Assembly (NCBI RefSeq): GCF_000242895.2
Contig: NC_021171.1
Span: forward strand, 2,514,001-2,578,000
From: Bacillus sp. 1NLA3E
GTDB lineage: Bacteria; Bacillota; Bacilli; Bacillales; Cytobacillaceae
DNA length: 64,000 nucleotides
Direction: 5' to 3'
Below are positions 1 to 8,809 of the stretch, piece after piece. The notes below the pieces were generated by a model. That model was not told the origin of the DNA. It worked only from the letters and a program-made list of their open reading frames with translations, and searched no databases. Each line of letters opens with the position of its first letter. Within the stretch, counting starts at the first letter, position 1. Position numbers and translations under genes: made by a program.

Positions 1-2381
1 AACATGTAATAGCGGTTTTGGGAATGTCCGTGCCCCATATATCCCAATGAGAACAGTATATTGAGCAAGCCTATGAAAGCAATCAGCAGGGCAAAGCTTA
101 AAGAGTATATATCAAATTTTGCATGTGAAACGGCAATTACTACAAGGGTTACGGACATCACTGCCACAGATATCCAGCCTGCGATTTTCGGGGAACGTTT
201 ACCCAAAAAGAAGGCCAGCAGACCGCCAAGCATCGGGATTATGATGATCACAGGCCAGCTCACCTGAATCTCAGGGATGGAAGTTATCGCTAATCCCCCT
301 TTAGCTGCAACTGAATTTGCAGCAGATATAACTAGCTTCAATGCAAATTGTGGGAACAACCCGTTAAAGATAACCACCCCGGTGAGCAAACCAATCGGGA
401 TCAGCATTGTCAAAGGTCCTTCTTTTACGGCATGTCCTTCATATTTTTCAAAGAAGATGGTTTTGATCAGCCTGATGTAATAAATCGCCGCGATAATGCT
501 TCCAAGCAGGATCAGAGCTGCGATATACCAGTAGCCTGAGCTCACTGCAGCATACAGCATAAGAAACTTGCTGATGAAACCGTTGAATGGAGGTAAACCC
601 ATAATGGCAAGGATTCCAATTGACAGGCATCCCGCGGTAAAAGGCATTACCTTTCCAACTCCCTTAAATGCTGTAATATCCCTGCTTTTCAGTTTGTGTA
701 CCAATAGACCTACGGCAAGAAACAGCATGCCTTTCATTACTGCATGGTTCAATACGTGATAAAGGCCAGCAACCATGCTCAGATATGTCCCCAATCCAAG
801 TGTGGTGACTATTTCGCCAAGCTGCCCCATAGTCGAATAGGCAAGCAGTCGTTTAATATCTTTCTGGCGTAAAGCCATTATCTCTCCATAGAGTGACGTT
901 ATGATTCCTAAAATGGATATTGATAAACCTATATATGAAAACTTTCCAGTGGATCCTAATTGAGTCAATAGGCCCACTCCGAAAACTGCAAACAAAACCC
1001 TCACTAGCCCATATAAACCTATTTTTGTAAGGATTCCAGAAAGGATGGATGATACAGGTGACGGAGCCGCAGGATGGGCTTCGGGCAACCAACTGTGCAT
1101 TGGCACAAGACCCGTTTTTACACCCGTTCCAATAACAAACATAACGATTATGGCAATTAACATACTAGGTGCAATCAAAGGTAGCTTGTCCGACACCGCT
1201 CCCATGTCGATTGTTCCGGCACTGTGCTGAAGCAATAATATACCAAACTGCATAAAATAGGCACCGGTCGTACACATCATAAAGTACTTGAAACCAGCAT
1301 TTAAAGCCTTCTGTGTCGGCACATGAACGATAAGCAGATATGACGCCCATGTCATCAGTTCCCAGAACACATAGAAATTGCCAAACTTTGTGCTTGTTGC
1401 TACACCGATCAAACTACCCAAAGTTAGCAGCATAAAGAAAAAGTAACGGTTGTTGCGCTTTTCATTCTTAAAATATCCGATTGAATAGATAATAGCCAAA
1501 GACATAATAACTGAAATAATTAGCGCAAAGAATTTGGACAGGCCGTCGATCTTCCCATCCATCCAAACCATTCCGACTGTCGCCGCACCAATGCATACTG
1601 CGAGTGTTCCACTGAGCTTCGGCAAAAAATGGCCAGCTATGAACACGATAAAAGCCCCAATATATGGTACTAATACGAGAATCGGCCATAGTGAATCAAA
1701 AACAGGTAATTCAAGCTCGGTTGTTCCAAACAGTAAATTGGCCAAATTTCCGCTAAATGCTATTAATGGTTCAGGGAAGAGTGAAGTCAGCGCAGTTAGA
1801 GTTCCCAGAACAATTACAACCCCGTAACTGATCTTTTTAAACATTACAGATGTATGATCCGGTCTATCGGGGCTTTGTTCCCCCTCCTCAGCTTCGGCAA
1901 AACAGATTTGATGTAGTATCTTGATAAAATACCAGGCTTCAATAATGCTACCCATGATAGCGAGCGAAGCGGAAACATAATGACTATTTTCTATGCATGA
2001 GTAAACGATTAAAAATTTGCTTATGGATCCCTTAAACGGGGAAAGACCCATAACTGAAAAGATACCAAATGCAAACATCGTAGCAATGAATGGTGAAGTT
2101 CTACCCATTCCTTTTAATTTCGCAATGTTTTGCGTCCCACCGTGTTTTATGATTACAAAAGCCGCAAGGAATACCAAACCTCTCATAAGAATTTGATATT
2201 CTAGATGCAGAAGCCCCCCTGTCTGTCCGACAAAAGTTCCGTTGCCGATTCCAAGAAGAATATATCCTACTTCGGCTAGTGATGAATATATCAGTAATGC
2301 CATTAATTTTTTAGTTTTCATAACAGCAATTACTTCAAAAAGCAGCAAAATTAATACACCTACTAAAGGCAATGCATTCAA
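1..2381 (-). CDS. Tandem complex-I antiporter-like (NuoL/M/N) membrane protein, partial
   Basis: The frame is open from a TTG at 2381 to the left edge (793 codons, no stop), so the C-terminus is missing. I chose TTG because GAGAGGGGG lies 8 nt upstream. The first ~230 residues match only the C-terminal half of an antiporter-like subunit (KKLMALLIYSSLAEVGYIL resembles the NuoN TM8 region). A complete unit follows, with the conserved Glu in FYVFWELMTW and the Lys-rich GTGVKTGLVPMHSWLPEAH signature of NuoM/MrpD. A third unit begins near residue 720 (SWPVIIIIPMLGGLLAF). Such subunits carry protons or sodium in complex I, Mrp and membrane hydrogenases. It is last in the AOR operon within the window, which suggests that ferredoxin reduced by AOR drives ion pumping. 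That role is inferred: no hydrophilic complex-I subunits are visible here. Confidence 0.85.
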   Translation of the reverse strand, partial: MNALPLVGVLILLLFEVIAVMKTKKLMALLIYSSLAEVGYILLGIGNGTFVGQTGGLLHLEYQILMRGLVFLAAFVIIKHGGTQNIAKLKGMGRTSPFIATMFAFGIFSVMGLSPFKGSISKFLIVYSCIENSHYVSASLAIMGSIIEAWYFIKILHQICFAEAEEGEQSPDRPDHTSVMFKKISYGVVIVLGTLTALTSLFPEPLIAFSGNLANLLFGTTELELPVFDSLWPILVLVPYIGAFIVFIAGHFLPKLSGTLAVCIGAATVGMVWMDGKIDGLSKFFALIISVIMSLAIIYSIGYFKNEKRNNRYFFFMLLTLGSLIGVATSTKFGNFYVFWELMTWASYLLIVHVPTQKALNAGFKYFMMCTTGAYFMQFGILLLQHSAGTIDMGAVSDKLPLIAPSMLIAIIVMFVIGTGVKTGLVPMHSWLPEAHPAAPSPVSSILSGILTKIGLYGLVRVLFAVFGVGLLTQLGSTGKFSYIGLSISILGIITSLYGEIMALRQKDIKRLLAYSTMGQLGEIVTTLGLGTYLSMVAGLYHVLNHAVMKGMLFLAVGLLVHKLKSRDITAFKGVGKVMPFTAGCLSIGILAIMGLPPFNGFISKFLMLYAAVSSGYWYIAALILLGSIIAAIYYIRLIKTIFFEKYEGHAVKEGPLTMLIPIGLLTGVVIFNGLFPQFALKLVISAANSVAAKGGLAITSIPEIQVSWPVIIIIPMLGGLLAFFLGKRSPKIAGWISVAVMSVTLVVIAVSHAKFDIYSLSFALLIAFIGLLNILFSLGYMGHGHSQNRYYM

Positions 2382-2420
2382 TACATTTACCCCCTCTCAT
2401 AACTATTTAAACAATGAAAA

Positions 2421-2438
2421 GGTTGATAACAATCAACC
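2421..2438 (-). other. Stem-loop between moaD-like gene and antiporter gene
   Basis: GGTTGAT and ATCAACC form a 7-bp stem with a 4-nt loop that overlaps the stop codon of the MoaD-like gene, 40 nt before the TTG start of the membrane protein gene. There is no T-run, so an RNA processing or stability site is more likely than a terminator. Confidence 0.4.
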
Positions 2439-2702
2439 TCCTGCAACAACAGGAAATATACAAATTACATCGTCCTGTTTTAATTTTGTATGAATCCCAT
2501 TACAATGGTCTATATGCCGTCCATTAACTAGAATAATGATTTCTGCACTAAGTTTGTTATCTTCAAAAACTTTATTTTCAAGTTTTTTGCCGTACTTGCT
2601 GCAAAGTTTCTTTAATAACTCCTCGACCGTTTCGCACTGATCCATATTTGTTTCTTTCGTATGGGTGTAATCCCTTATATACGCAAAAAATTTAATAATC
2701 AT
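2433..2702 (-). CDS. MoaD/ThiS-like sulfur-carrier protein
   Basis: An 89-residue beta-grasp protein of the MoaD type. It starts MIIKFFAYIRD, as MoaD proteins do, and ends in the diagnostic GG (VVAGG) that is adenylated and thiocarboxylated to donate sulfur during molybdopterin synthesis. I chose the ATG at 2702 because AGGTGAT lies just upstream; a longer frame reaches 2768 but adds residues through a hairpin. Lying between the AOR gene and the pump gene, it is probably a dedicated sulfur donor for the tungsto-/molybdopterin cofactor of AOR. MoaD-like genes beside AOR genes are a known arrangement; the dedication is inferred. Confidence 0.82.
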   Translation of the reverse strand: MIIKFFAYIRDYTHTKETNMDQCETVEELLKKLCSKYGKKLENKVFEDNKLSAEIIILVNGRHIDHCNGIHTKLKQDDVICIFPVVAGG

Positions 2703-2728
2703 ATAACGATCACCTGAGATGGAATTTA

Positions 2729-2765
2729 CCGGCAGGATTATACGTTTCTGTATAAAACCTGCCGG
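2729..2765 (-). other. Long GC-rich stem-loop upstream of moaD-like gene
   Basis: CCGGCAGG (2729-2736) pairs with CCTGCCGG (2758-2765), and an inner TTATAC/GTATAA stem extends it. It lies in the 170-nt gap between the AOR stop codon and the MoaD-like start. No T-run follows on the minus strand. It may separate expression or stability of the upstream AOR message from the downstream genes. Confidence 0.45.
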
Positions 2766-2874
2766 CATTATTTTATTTCAATATCCTTAATATTTATCAA
2801 TCCGAGTTCGGCATAGCTGTAAAGCGTTTTGGCACCAGAAAAGGTTTGTATCTCGTTTCGAACGGTTTTTCAAA

Positions 2875-4677
2875 TTATTTTAGCGAAAGCTCTTCCTTTT
2901 TCGTTTCGGATGGTACGCCTTCCTTATCCCATCCCCTTAATGAATAGTATTCGGGAAGCATTGTATCCAGCTCGACAACCTTGCCTTTTGCAGGACCCTC
3001 GGAAATTGGTTCATTCAAAAGTCTTGGAGGCAGGGTATCATCCTTCACTGTAATTCCACACTCCATATTGATAATCTTCTCAAGGTTCCATATTCTTTCA
3101 CCGATTTGAAGAACTTCTTCATCCGTATAGTTTATGCCTGTACAGGTCCTTACCATTTCAGCAATCTCAGGCAGGCCAATTGCAAATGTGGTAAATAGGC
3201 ACATTCCTACAGAATCCACAACTGCCGTGAGATCCTGGAATATTTTTAGCATGGCAGCCTTTCCTTCGGTCACTAGCGGATCCATTTTTACAGGCAAACC
3301 AAGTATTTCGGGTGATGTCATATAACCGCGGACATGGCAGCCTCCACGATTAGAGGTAGCATATTCAAGACCCATTCCCTGCAGGGCACGTCCGTCGTAA
3401 GCAGGCATTTCCAACTTTTTGACAGACATCGAAAGTTCAGAATGACCGAATTCGGCCGCCATTCTATAGGAGCCTAACGCCAGCTTGTCTCCGAAGCCTT
3501 CTCTGTAACCAGTCATTCTTGTAAGTTCCACAATTGATTTGTCATTGCCAAATTGTAAATCCATTCCAGTATCTTTGAATGTAGCGTAACCCTTCTCATA
3601 CAATTCCATGGCACAAGCAATGGTTGAACCCATTGTAATCGGATCCATGCCAAGCTCATTGCATAGGAAGTTTGATTCACATACCGCTTCGAGGTTATTT
3701 ATACCGCAGTCCGCTCCAAACGACCAGCCTGCTTCATATTCAGGCCCTTCACCAAAGTTTGTGTATTGTGATCTCTCTATTTTCGTGACCCTACCGCAAC
3801 CTATCGAACAGTCAAAGCAGCCTCTGTTTCTTACGAGATACTTCTCTGCGAGGGTTTCGCCACTGATATCCTCTGCTTTATCAAAAACAGATTCCTGCCA
3901 GTTCCTTGTTGGAAGTCCGCCAGACTCGTTTAGAATATTTACGAGTACCTGTGTTCCATATGCTGGAAGTCCGCCACCGGTTACAGGATTTGCTTTTATC
4001 TTGCTCAATGAATCCATGCAAGCATCTATAAATTCTTTTTTCTTCGCAACCGTTATTGACTTGGTACCTCTTACAACGATTGCCTTTAGGTTTTTGGAAC
4101 CCATAACGGCCCCAAGTCCTGAACGTCCAGCAGCTCGGTTTTTATCATTCATAATGGTAGCGAACAATACAAGCTTTTCACCGGCCGGCCCTATACAGGC
4201 AATTTTTGCTTCCTCATCCGTTTCTTTCATCAGTTCATCTGTCGTTGCAGGCACTTCCTTGCCCCAAAGATGGCTGGCATCTCTAAGTTCAATATGATCA
4301 TCATTAACATAAAGGTATAATGGCTTTGTAGCTTTACCTTCAAAAATGATTCCATCGTAACCTGCAAATTTCAGTTCTGGTCCAAAATGTCCGCCAGAAC
4401 TGCATGCTCCGATTGTATCTGACAAAGGCGATTTTGATACTACCTCAAACCTTCCCGCGCAAGTAGCCACCGTGCCTGTTAACGGACCGGTTAAGAATAT
4501 CATCTTGTTTTCAGGACTGAGAGCATCCACCTTTGGGTCAACTTCGTTTATGTAGATCTTTGTTCCAAGGCCCCTTCCGCCCAGATAAAGCTTTGCATCC
4601 TGCATATTAAGGGGTTCGGTTTTAATTGTTTCATTGGCTAAATTAACACGGATGATTTTTCCTATCCAACCGTTCAT
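2875..4677 (-). CDS. aor: Aldehyde:ferredoxin oxidoreductase (tungsten/molybdenum AOR family)
   Basis: Oxidises aldehydes to carboxylic acids and passes electrons to ferredoxin; a cytoplasmic enzyme with a bis-pterin W or Mo cofactor and one [4Fe-4S] cluster. At 600 residues it is full length. The cluster ligands are visible: C287-x2-C290-x3-C294 and C493, almost the same positions as in the Pyrococcus furiosus enzyme (288/291/295/494). Pterin-site signatures include GGRGLGTK near residue 33, the [11 protein letters not shown] block at 311 and [17 protein letters not shown] at 438. The start codon overlaps the stop of the upstream ferredoxin gene (ATGA), so the two are translationally coupled. 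The preferred aldehyde cannot be read from sequence. Such enzymes are uncommon in aerobic bacilli, so horizontal acquisition is possible. Confidence 0.95.
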   Translation of the reverse strand: MNGWIGKIIRVNLANETIKTEPLNMQDAKLYLGGRGLGTKIYINEVDPKVDALSPENKMIFLTGPLTGTVATCAGRFEVVSKSPLSDTIGACSSGGHFGPELKFAGYDGIIFEGKATKPLYLYVNDDHIELRDASHLWGKEVPATTDELMKETDEEAKIACIGPAGEKLVLFATIMNDKNRAAGRSGLGAVMGSKNLKAIVVRGTKSITVAKKKEFIDACMDSLSKIKANPVTGGGLPAYGTQVLVNILNESGGLPTRNWQESVFDKAEDISGETLAEKYLVRNRGCFDCSIGCGRVTKIERSQYTNFGEGPEYEAGWSFGADCGINNLEAVCESNFLCNELGMDPITMGSTIACAMELYEKGYATFKDTGMDLQFGNDKSIVELTRMTGYREGFGDKLALGSYRMAAEFGHSELSMSVKKLEMPAYDGRALQGMGLEYATSNRGGCHVRGYMTSPEILGLPVKMDPLVTEGKAAMLKIFQDLTAVVDSVGMCLFTTFAIGLPEIAEMVRTCTGINYTDEEVLQIGERIWNLEKIINMECGITVKDDTLPPRLLNEPISEGPAKGKVVELDTMLPEYYSLRGWDKEGVPSETKKEELSLK

Positions 4678-5156
4678 TGATCCTTCACCTCCGCAAACAA
4701 ATCCTTAAATTTTTCAGCAATCATCCTTTTTTTGTTCATGTTAGCCGTGGATCCATCTACAAACCGTATTGCCCCAGAAGGACAGACTTTCGCACAATTG
4801 GGATCACCACCACACAGGTCGCACTTCACAATTTGCCTTTCGGCCGAACTGAAGGAAATATTCCCCAGAGGACAAGCACTAATGCATAATTTACATACAA
4901 TACATTTTTTCGAATCTGATACAACTGCGCCGTTTTCATCTCTCGAAAACGCATTTACTGGACATACATTCATACACGCAGCATCTTCGCACTGCATACA
5001 CATGACAGGGACTGAAATGGCAACTTCCTCATAAGATAGTACATTTACTGCCGATTCCCTCGGGTTGAATTCACCTATTTTGATAAAAGAGCAAATCAAC
5101 TCACAGCTTCTGCAGCCAATACATTTTTCAGGAGAAATCGTTAATATTTTACTCAT
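4674..5156 (-). CDS. Four-cluster ferredoxin-like electron-transfer subunit (HycB/DmsB type)
   Basis: A 160-residue protein with sixteen cysteines in four ferredoxin sets (12/15/18/22, 53/56/61/65, 85/88/91/95, 112/115/121/125), enough for four [4Fe-4S] clusters. This is the polyferredoxin subunit type found with AOR (AorA-like), hydrogenases and DMSO reductases. It is the first gene of the minus-strand operon and overlaps the AOR start by 4 nt. It probably takes electrons from AOR and passes them on, perhaps to the membrane module encoded two genes downstream. The Shine-Dalgarno (CAGGATAATC) is weak. Confidence 0.93.
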   Translation of the reverse strand: MSKILTISPEKCIGCRSCELICSFIKIGEFNPRESAVNVLSYEEVAISVPVMCMQCEDAACMNVCPVNAFSRDENGAVVSDSKKCIVCKLCISACPLGNISFSSAERQIVKCDLCGGDPNCAKVCPSGAIRFVDGSTANMNKKRMIAEKFKDLFAEVKDQ

Positions 5157-5378
5157 GATTATCCTGGTTACCGCTCTCGCGATGCCAGTTACACCTCCTC
5201 CAAATACGTAATAATGATTACGCTTTCACTATATTATTAATATTTTTTATAAACTAACAATTATCTTTAAAAAGTAACGCTATTTTTTTTGTCACCAATT
5301 GTCCATATCTAAAAATTGACCCACATAGTACTATATCTATGTATACGTTATCAGTTGAAATAAGGAGGTGTTTAATAG
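5157..5378. promoter_or_regulatory. Divergent promoter region of the AOR operon and its AraC regulator
   Basis: 222 nt with no gene, AT-rich, between the divergent ferredoxin and AraC genes. It must hold both promoters and the regulator's operator. TTGACC at 5316-5321 is the best -35 candidate for the regulator. I could not define a convincing operator repeat. Confidence 0.5.
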
Positions 5379-6236
5379 ATGCTGACTAATTTTAATAGAG
5401 GTATAGAATTAGTTCACGGTTTGGAAACTGATTACACTAAATTATTATTTTATGATCTTTCTCCAATGAGTTGTGATTACAAATCATATGAGAACACAAG
5501 GCTTTGTACGATAATAGAAGGCTGCAAACATGTTTCCGTAAATAATGATATTAATTTTACGTACCAACCGGGCCAGTTTATTTTGCTGCCACCCCATTCG
5601 AATGTCCATATGGATATTGATATCCCTACAAAGGCTTTGGTTTTTGAGCTCAACGACAACCTATTAAAAAAGGTGACAGAGAAAATTAGTATTGATATAG
5701 ATACAGATTATGATTTTCTTAAAGAAGAAAGATTTTTCCGAGGTAACATAAATAACGAGCTCGGGAAATGTTTGAATAAACTTACCAATGTTTCTGCAAA
5801 GCCTGATAAAAATAAAGAATTCCTGATTGATCTTTACGCTCAGGAATTGGCTTATCATCTGGTTCAGATAAAGGGTATACAGCAGGTAATTAATTTTGAA
5901 CACGATAATCCTATATACAAATCAATCAAGTACATACAAGATCATATCAGGGGACCGATAAGCATTAAGCAATTGGCATTCGATTTAAATATGTCCGAGG
6001 CGAATTTCTGTAATTCTTTCAAAAAGATAATTGGAATTACCACAAAGGAATATATAACTAACCTTAAGATGACTCAAGCGAAGGATTTACTGAAAATTCA
6101 GAATGTTACGGAAGTAGCCTATGAACTGGGCTATGAGAATATTTCCCATTTCATTGCAATTTTTAAAAACAAGTATGGCATCACACCTAAGCATTATAAA
6201 AGTATTGGAAAAGTTCCGGTTGTTTATAAATACTAA
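5379..6236 (+). CDS. AraC-family transcriptional regulator (cupin sensor + HTH)
   Basis: 285 residues. The N-terminal ~160 residues have cupin-like character (YQPGQFILLPPHSNVHMDID), and the C-terminal ~95 carry the double AraC helix-turn-helix (SIKQLAFDLNMSEANFCNSF, then VAYELGYENISHFIAIFKNK). The start is supported by AAGGAGGTG 8 nt upstream. It is transcribed away from the ferredoxin-AOR operon across a 222-nt gap, the usual layout for a local activator that senses a substrate of the neighbouring operon. A possible sigma-A promoter has TTGACC at 5316 with TGTATA about 18 nt downstream. The inducer, possibly an aldehyde, is unknown. Confidence 0.9.
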   Translation: MLTNFNRGIELVHGLETDYTKLLFYDLSPMSCDYKSYENTRLCTIIEGCKHVSVNNDINFTYQPGQFILLPPHSNVHMDIDIPTKALVFELNDNLLKKVTEKISIDIDTDYDFLKEERFFRGNINNELGKCLNKLTNVSAKPDKNKEFLIDLYAQELAYHLVQIKGIQQVINFEHDNPIYKSIKYIQDHIRGPISIKQLAFDLNMSEANFCNSFKKIIGITTKEYITNLKMTQAKDLLKIQNVTEVAYELGYENISHFIAIFKNKYGITPKHYKSIGKVPVVYKY

Positions 6237-6420
6237 GGCAGATTCATTTATTTTCCTCAAGAAATACTTGGCTTTAGCCAATCCTCAAGTAATTAAATAC
6301 ATCCCCTCTTTTTTTTTGCCCTTGTAAAAATCTATTGATAGTTTATTTGTAAGAATTAATAAACTTTATACGTAAACGTAAAAAAACTCCCCAGCTTGTA
6401 TGGGAAGTATTTTATGATTT

Positions 6421-6605
6421 AGCTCTGTTAAACAAGTCTGTTGATTTCCGCTGCAGGCACTCCCTTTCCGCGGGGCGGGCGGTGAGCCTCCTCGGCGCTA
6501 AGCGCCTGTGGGGTCTCACCTGTCCCGCTGCTCCCGCAGGAGTCTCGCGCCTTCCGCTCCAATCAACAGAAGGCTCAAAAATCAACATTGTTCTTAACAC
6601 AGCCT
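6421..6605. repeat. GC-rich Bacillus intergenic repeat element with inverted ends
   Basis: A GC-rich block in AT-rich surroundings. The ends are imperfect inverted repeats (AGCTCTGTTAAACAA at the left, TTCTTAACACAGCC at the right; inner CTGTTGATT / AATCAACAG), with GCGCTAAGCGC hairpins inside. It fills the 434-nt gap downstream of the AraC gene. Its right third recurs as a degraded copy at 9311-9374. Elements of this kind are common between genes in Bacillus genomes; no protein is encoded that I can support. Confidence 0.7.
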
Positions 6606-6670
6606 ATGATTTAAGTAATCTATTAATATTCCCCACAATGGAAGCAGCAAAAACGCTTTAAAGCAACACT

Positions 6671-7690
6671 TTAAGCACCCAACAAAGGTTGTTCAAACTC
6701 GAATAAAGCTCCATTTATTTCATGGATATTGTAGTTACCTTCTTTGATAAAATAATCAACAATGACATCGAATACACTGCTTTGTGATAATGTATAACCT
6801 GCAGTAGCAAGTAAATCAATCGTTTCATCCAAATTTAACTTTAGCGCAACGGCAAACGCGATGGCTGTTTTCTTCTTTGGAGTATAATTGGCCCCATTAC
6901 GGATTTTTGAGAACAACCGCCGATCAATATTGGCCTGATGATAGGTCTCTACGTCTGTCATTCCTTTTTCATCTATTAAACGAAGCAGCCGCTCAGAAAA
7001 GGATTCATCAAGTTGATTCACCAAATCTGCCAGACTTCTATATTTGGGAAAATGCTCTTCTTTTTCGTAAAAATTCTGCTCATTCATCTCCGCATCTTGC
7101 AATGGTTCCATTACAGACCGTTCTTCATTTCGATTACGATTAAAATTAATTTCTGCTTCCTCTACATAATGCTCATCAATATATTGCTGGATGGATGCGA
7201 ATAGCTTTTTACTTAAACCGAAGGATTTTTTGTCAAAAACGACGAGATATACCAACATGTCATGATTTAATAAAAATGAACCGATAGTGGAAACCGCTAT
7301 TTGTAAAGCCTGCTCCTTTGGAAAGCCATATATTCCAGTCGAAATCAACGGAAACGCAATGGACTCACATTGATGTTTTTTGGCTAATATCAAGGAATTC
7401 TCGTAGGATGCCTTTAAATTTTCAGCTTCTTGACTTGAACCTCCTTGCCAAATGGGCCCTGGCGTATGAATGATATAGTTTGCCGGTAACCTGAAGGCGT
7501 CTGTCATTACCGCTTGTCCGACCGGGCAGCTACCGATTTCATCACATGCCGCTTGTAGCTCATTGGCACCTGCTCCACTAAAAATAGCACCACATACACC
7601 GCCACCCATTTTCAAAGCTGTATTCGCAGCATTTACAATCGCGTCAACTTTCATCTTTGTAATATCATTACGAACGATTTCCAACGGCAT
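6671..7690 (-). CDS. Macro-domain (ADP-ribose binding/hydrolase) protein with C-terminal helical domain
   Basis: Residues ~1-165 are a macro domain: DAIVNAANTALKMGGGV is the ADP-ribose site, with the catalytic-type loop ISTGIYGFPKEQA later. Macro domains of this class bind or remove ADP-ribose and O-acetyl-ADP-ribose. After an acidic linker, residues ~215-339 form a helical domain (ERLLRLIDEKGMTD, DRRLFSKIRNG, KKKTAIAFAVALKL) that resembles the HTH-like domain found at the end of many bacterial signalling proteins. I placed the start at the ATG at 7690, with AAGGGGAG 8 nt before it; a longer frame begins at 7711. It lies 36 nt downstream of the RQC-like gene, so the two are probably one operon. 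Confidence 0.85.
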   Translation of the reverse strand: MPLEIVRNDITKMKVDAIVNAANTALKMGGGVCGAIFSGAGANELQAACDEIGSCPVGQAVMTDAFRLPANYIIHTPGPIWQGGSSQEAENLKASYENSLILAKKHQCESIAFPLISTGIYGFPKEQALQIAVSTIGSFLLNHDMLVYLVVFDKKSFGLSKKLFASIQQYIDEHYVEEAEINFNRNRNEERSVMEPLQDAEMNEQNFYEKEEHFPKYRSLADLVNQLDESFSERLLRLIDEKGMTDVETYHQANIDRRLFSKIRNGANYTPKKKTAIAFAVALKLNLDETIDLLATAGYTLSQSSVFDVIVDYFIKEGNYNIHEINGALFEFEQPLLGA

Positions 7691-7726
7691 ATCATAACTC
7701 CCCTTTTTCATTTAACTCATTCTTAT

Positions 7727-8482
7727 CTACAAATAGGCTTCATGTCTTTGGTCGCGGCATTTTTCACATCTTTTTGGGTATACAAAACCTTTTTGTTTAT
7801 AAAATTGTTGTTCCCCAATTGTAAAAATAAACCGTTTTCCGCATTCCCAGCACTTTAGGACTATATCTTGAGGGGCCGATCCCTTCAAAGCTTCATTTAG
7901 AAGCTCCTGTCTATCTTGAACCAATTGAAGATCAACTGGTTCGTTTGATTCCAATGCATGAATGATCGTTCGAATTTCGGCTTTTACCCTTTTATATTCA
8001 ATTTTTTCCCAAGCTTCTAAATACGGTATGTACTTTCGATCCTTGGTTTCTTTAATCTTTTCAAGAAACAAGAGAATCATTTTGCGATTGCGATCTTTCA
8101 AGTAGCTCATTTCGGGACTAGGTCTTCCCTGTTCCAACCATTGAACCCATTCTCTTAAAAATTCATCTGCCCGCTGATTAGCTTCAATCTCCCAGCCACG
8201 TTCCGTGAAAACAATCATCGGTAGCTTCCCGGAGAACTCAATATCCAAAAAATCATAGTCAATCATCCAGTCGATCTTTTTCAAAATCTCTTCCAGTTTT
8301 TCTGAATGAAACCAACCATAGACCGGGCACTGATTCAATTCTAGCTGCAAAACTTTTTTCTCTCTTGAGCCCTTTAAAATTTTTGCAAGCAGCGTTCTTC
8401 CTCCTTGAGCAATAATTTCATCCGCAGCTCTCAAAATAGTTTTAATATCTTCTTCAAATAAGTGGTTTGTATCCGATTTCAT
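7727..8482 (-). CDS. RQC-like winged-helix DNA-binding protein with C-terminal zinc ribbon
   Basis: 251 residues. The N-terminal ~115 residues look like the RecQ C-terminal (RQC) winged-helix fold as it occurs in small bacterial RQC-minor proteins (QCPVYGWFHSEKLEEI, then VFTERGWEIE). The C-terminus has a zinc ribbon: CWECGKRFIF at ~215 and CEKCRDQRHEAYL at the end. It sits directly upstream of the macro-domain gene on the same strand. A role in binding nucleic acid and linking it to ADP-ribose signalling is inferred from the pairing. The RQC assignment rests on remembered family features and is less certain than the zinc ribbon. Confidence 0.65.
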   Translation of the reverse strand: MKSDTNHLFEEDIKTILRAADEIIAQGGRTLLAKILKGSREKKVLQLELNQCPVYGWFHSEKLEEILKKIDWMIDYDFLDIEFSGKLPMIVFTERGWEIEANQRADEFLREWVQWLEQGRPSPEMSYLKDRNRKMILLFLEKIKETKDRKYIPYLEAWEKIEYKRVKAEIRTIIHALESNEPVDLQLVQDRQELLNEALKGSAPQDIVLKCWECGKRFIFTIGEQQFYKQKGFVYPKRCEKCRDQRHEAYL

Positions 8483-8663
8483 TTTTTAAGATAACTCCTC
8501 CCAATATTTTTATAAGAACCGCTAATCCATTTGCTGCTGTAACAGCATCAGCCTCGGGAATTCTAATTGGAAATGAGAATTCATTACTCGATTGTATTTT
8601 TTTATTTTACCATAAATTGTGATAAATCGATGACGTGAAATTCAAGATTTGGGCTCCAAAAAA

Positions 8664-8708
8664 GGGTGACCAGGGACCATCCGATTTTCTGAATGGCACC
8701 TGTCACCC
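8664..8708. repeat. Hairpin of the GGTGAC-type Bacillus repeat family
   Basis: GGGTGAC (8664-8670) pairs with GTCACCC (8702-8708) around a partly paired interior. A related hairpin lies at 42214-42256 and a fragment (GGTGCCTGGCAC) near 28069. It lies in the 327-nt gap downstream of the VOC gene, which is otherwise empty, and TCTTTTG follows, so it may also act as a terminator. Confidence 0.5.
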
Positions 8709-8809
8709 TCTTTTGTTGTAAAATCACTTAACTGCCCCGACTGGTCTATGTATTTTATCTCGTATCCCCAGTATGAAGTACCTTTATGGTAAACCCGGGG
8801 AATCATTTA

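Noticed and set aside
2703..2874. Molybdenum/tungsten cofactor riboswitch in the AOR operon
   Set aside because: Only one stem-loop of 37 nt is seen; the Moco RNA motif is much longer with several conserved stems.
3608..4297. A 229-codon plus-strand open frame
   Set aside because: It lies wholly antisense to the AOR gene, whose motifs are certain, and has no ribosome binding site.
6412..6600. A 62-codon minus-strand frame rich in Arg and Pro
   Set aside because: It lies in the GC-rich repeat and its composition is that of the repeat, not of a protein.
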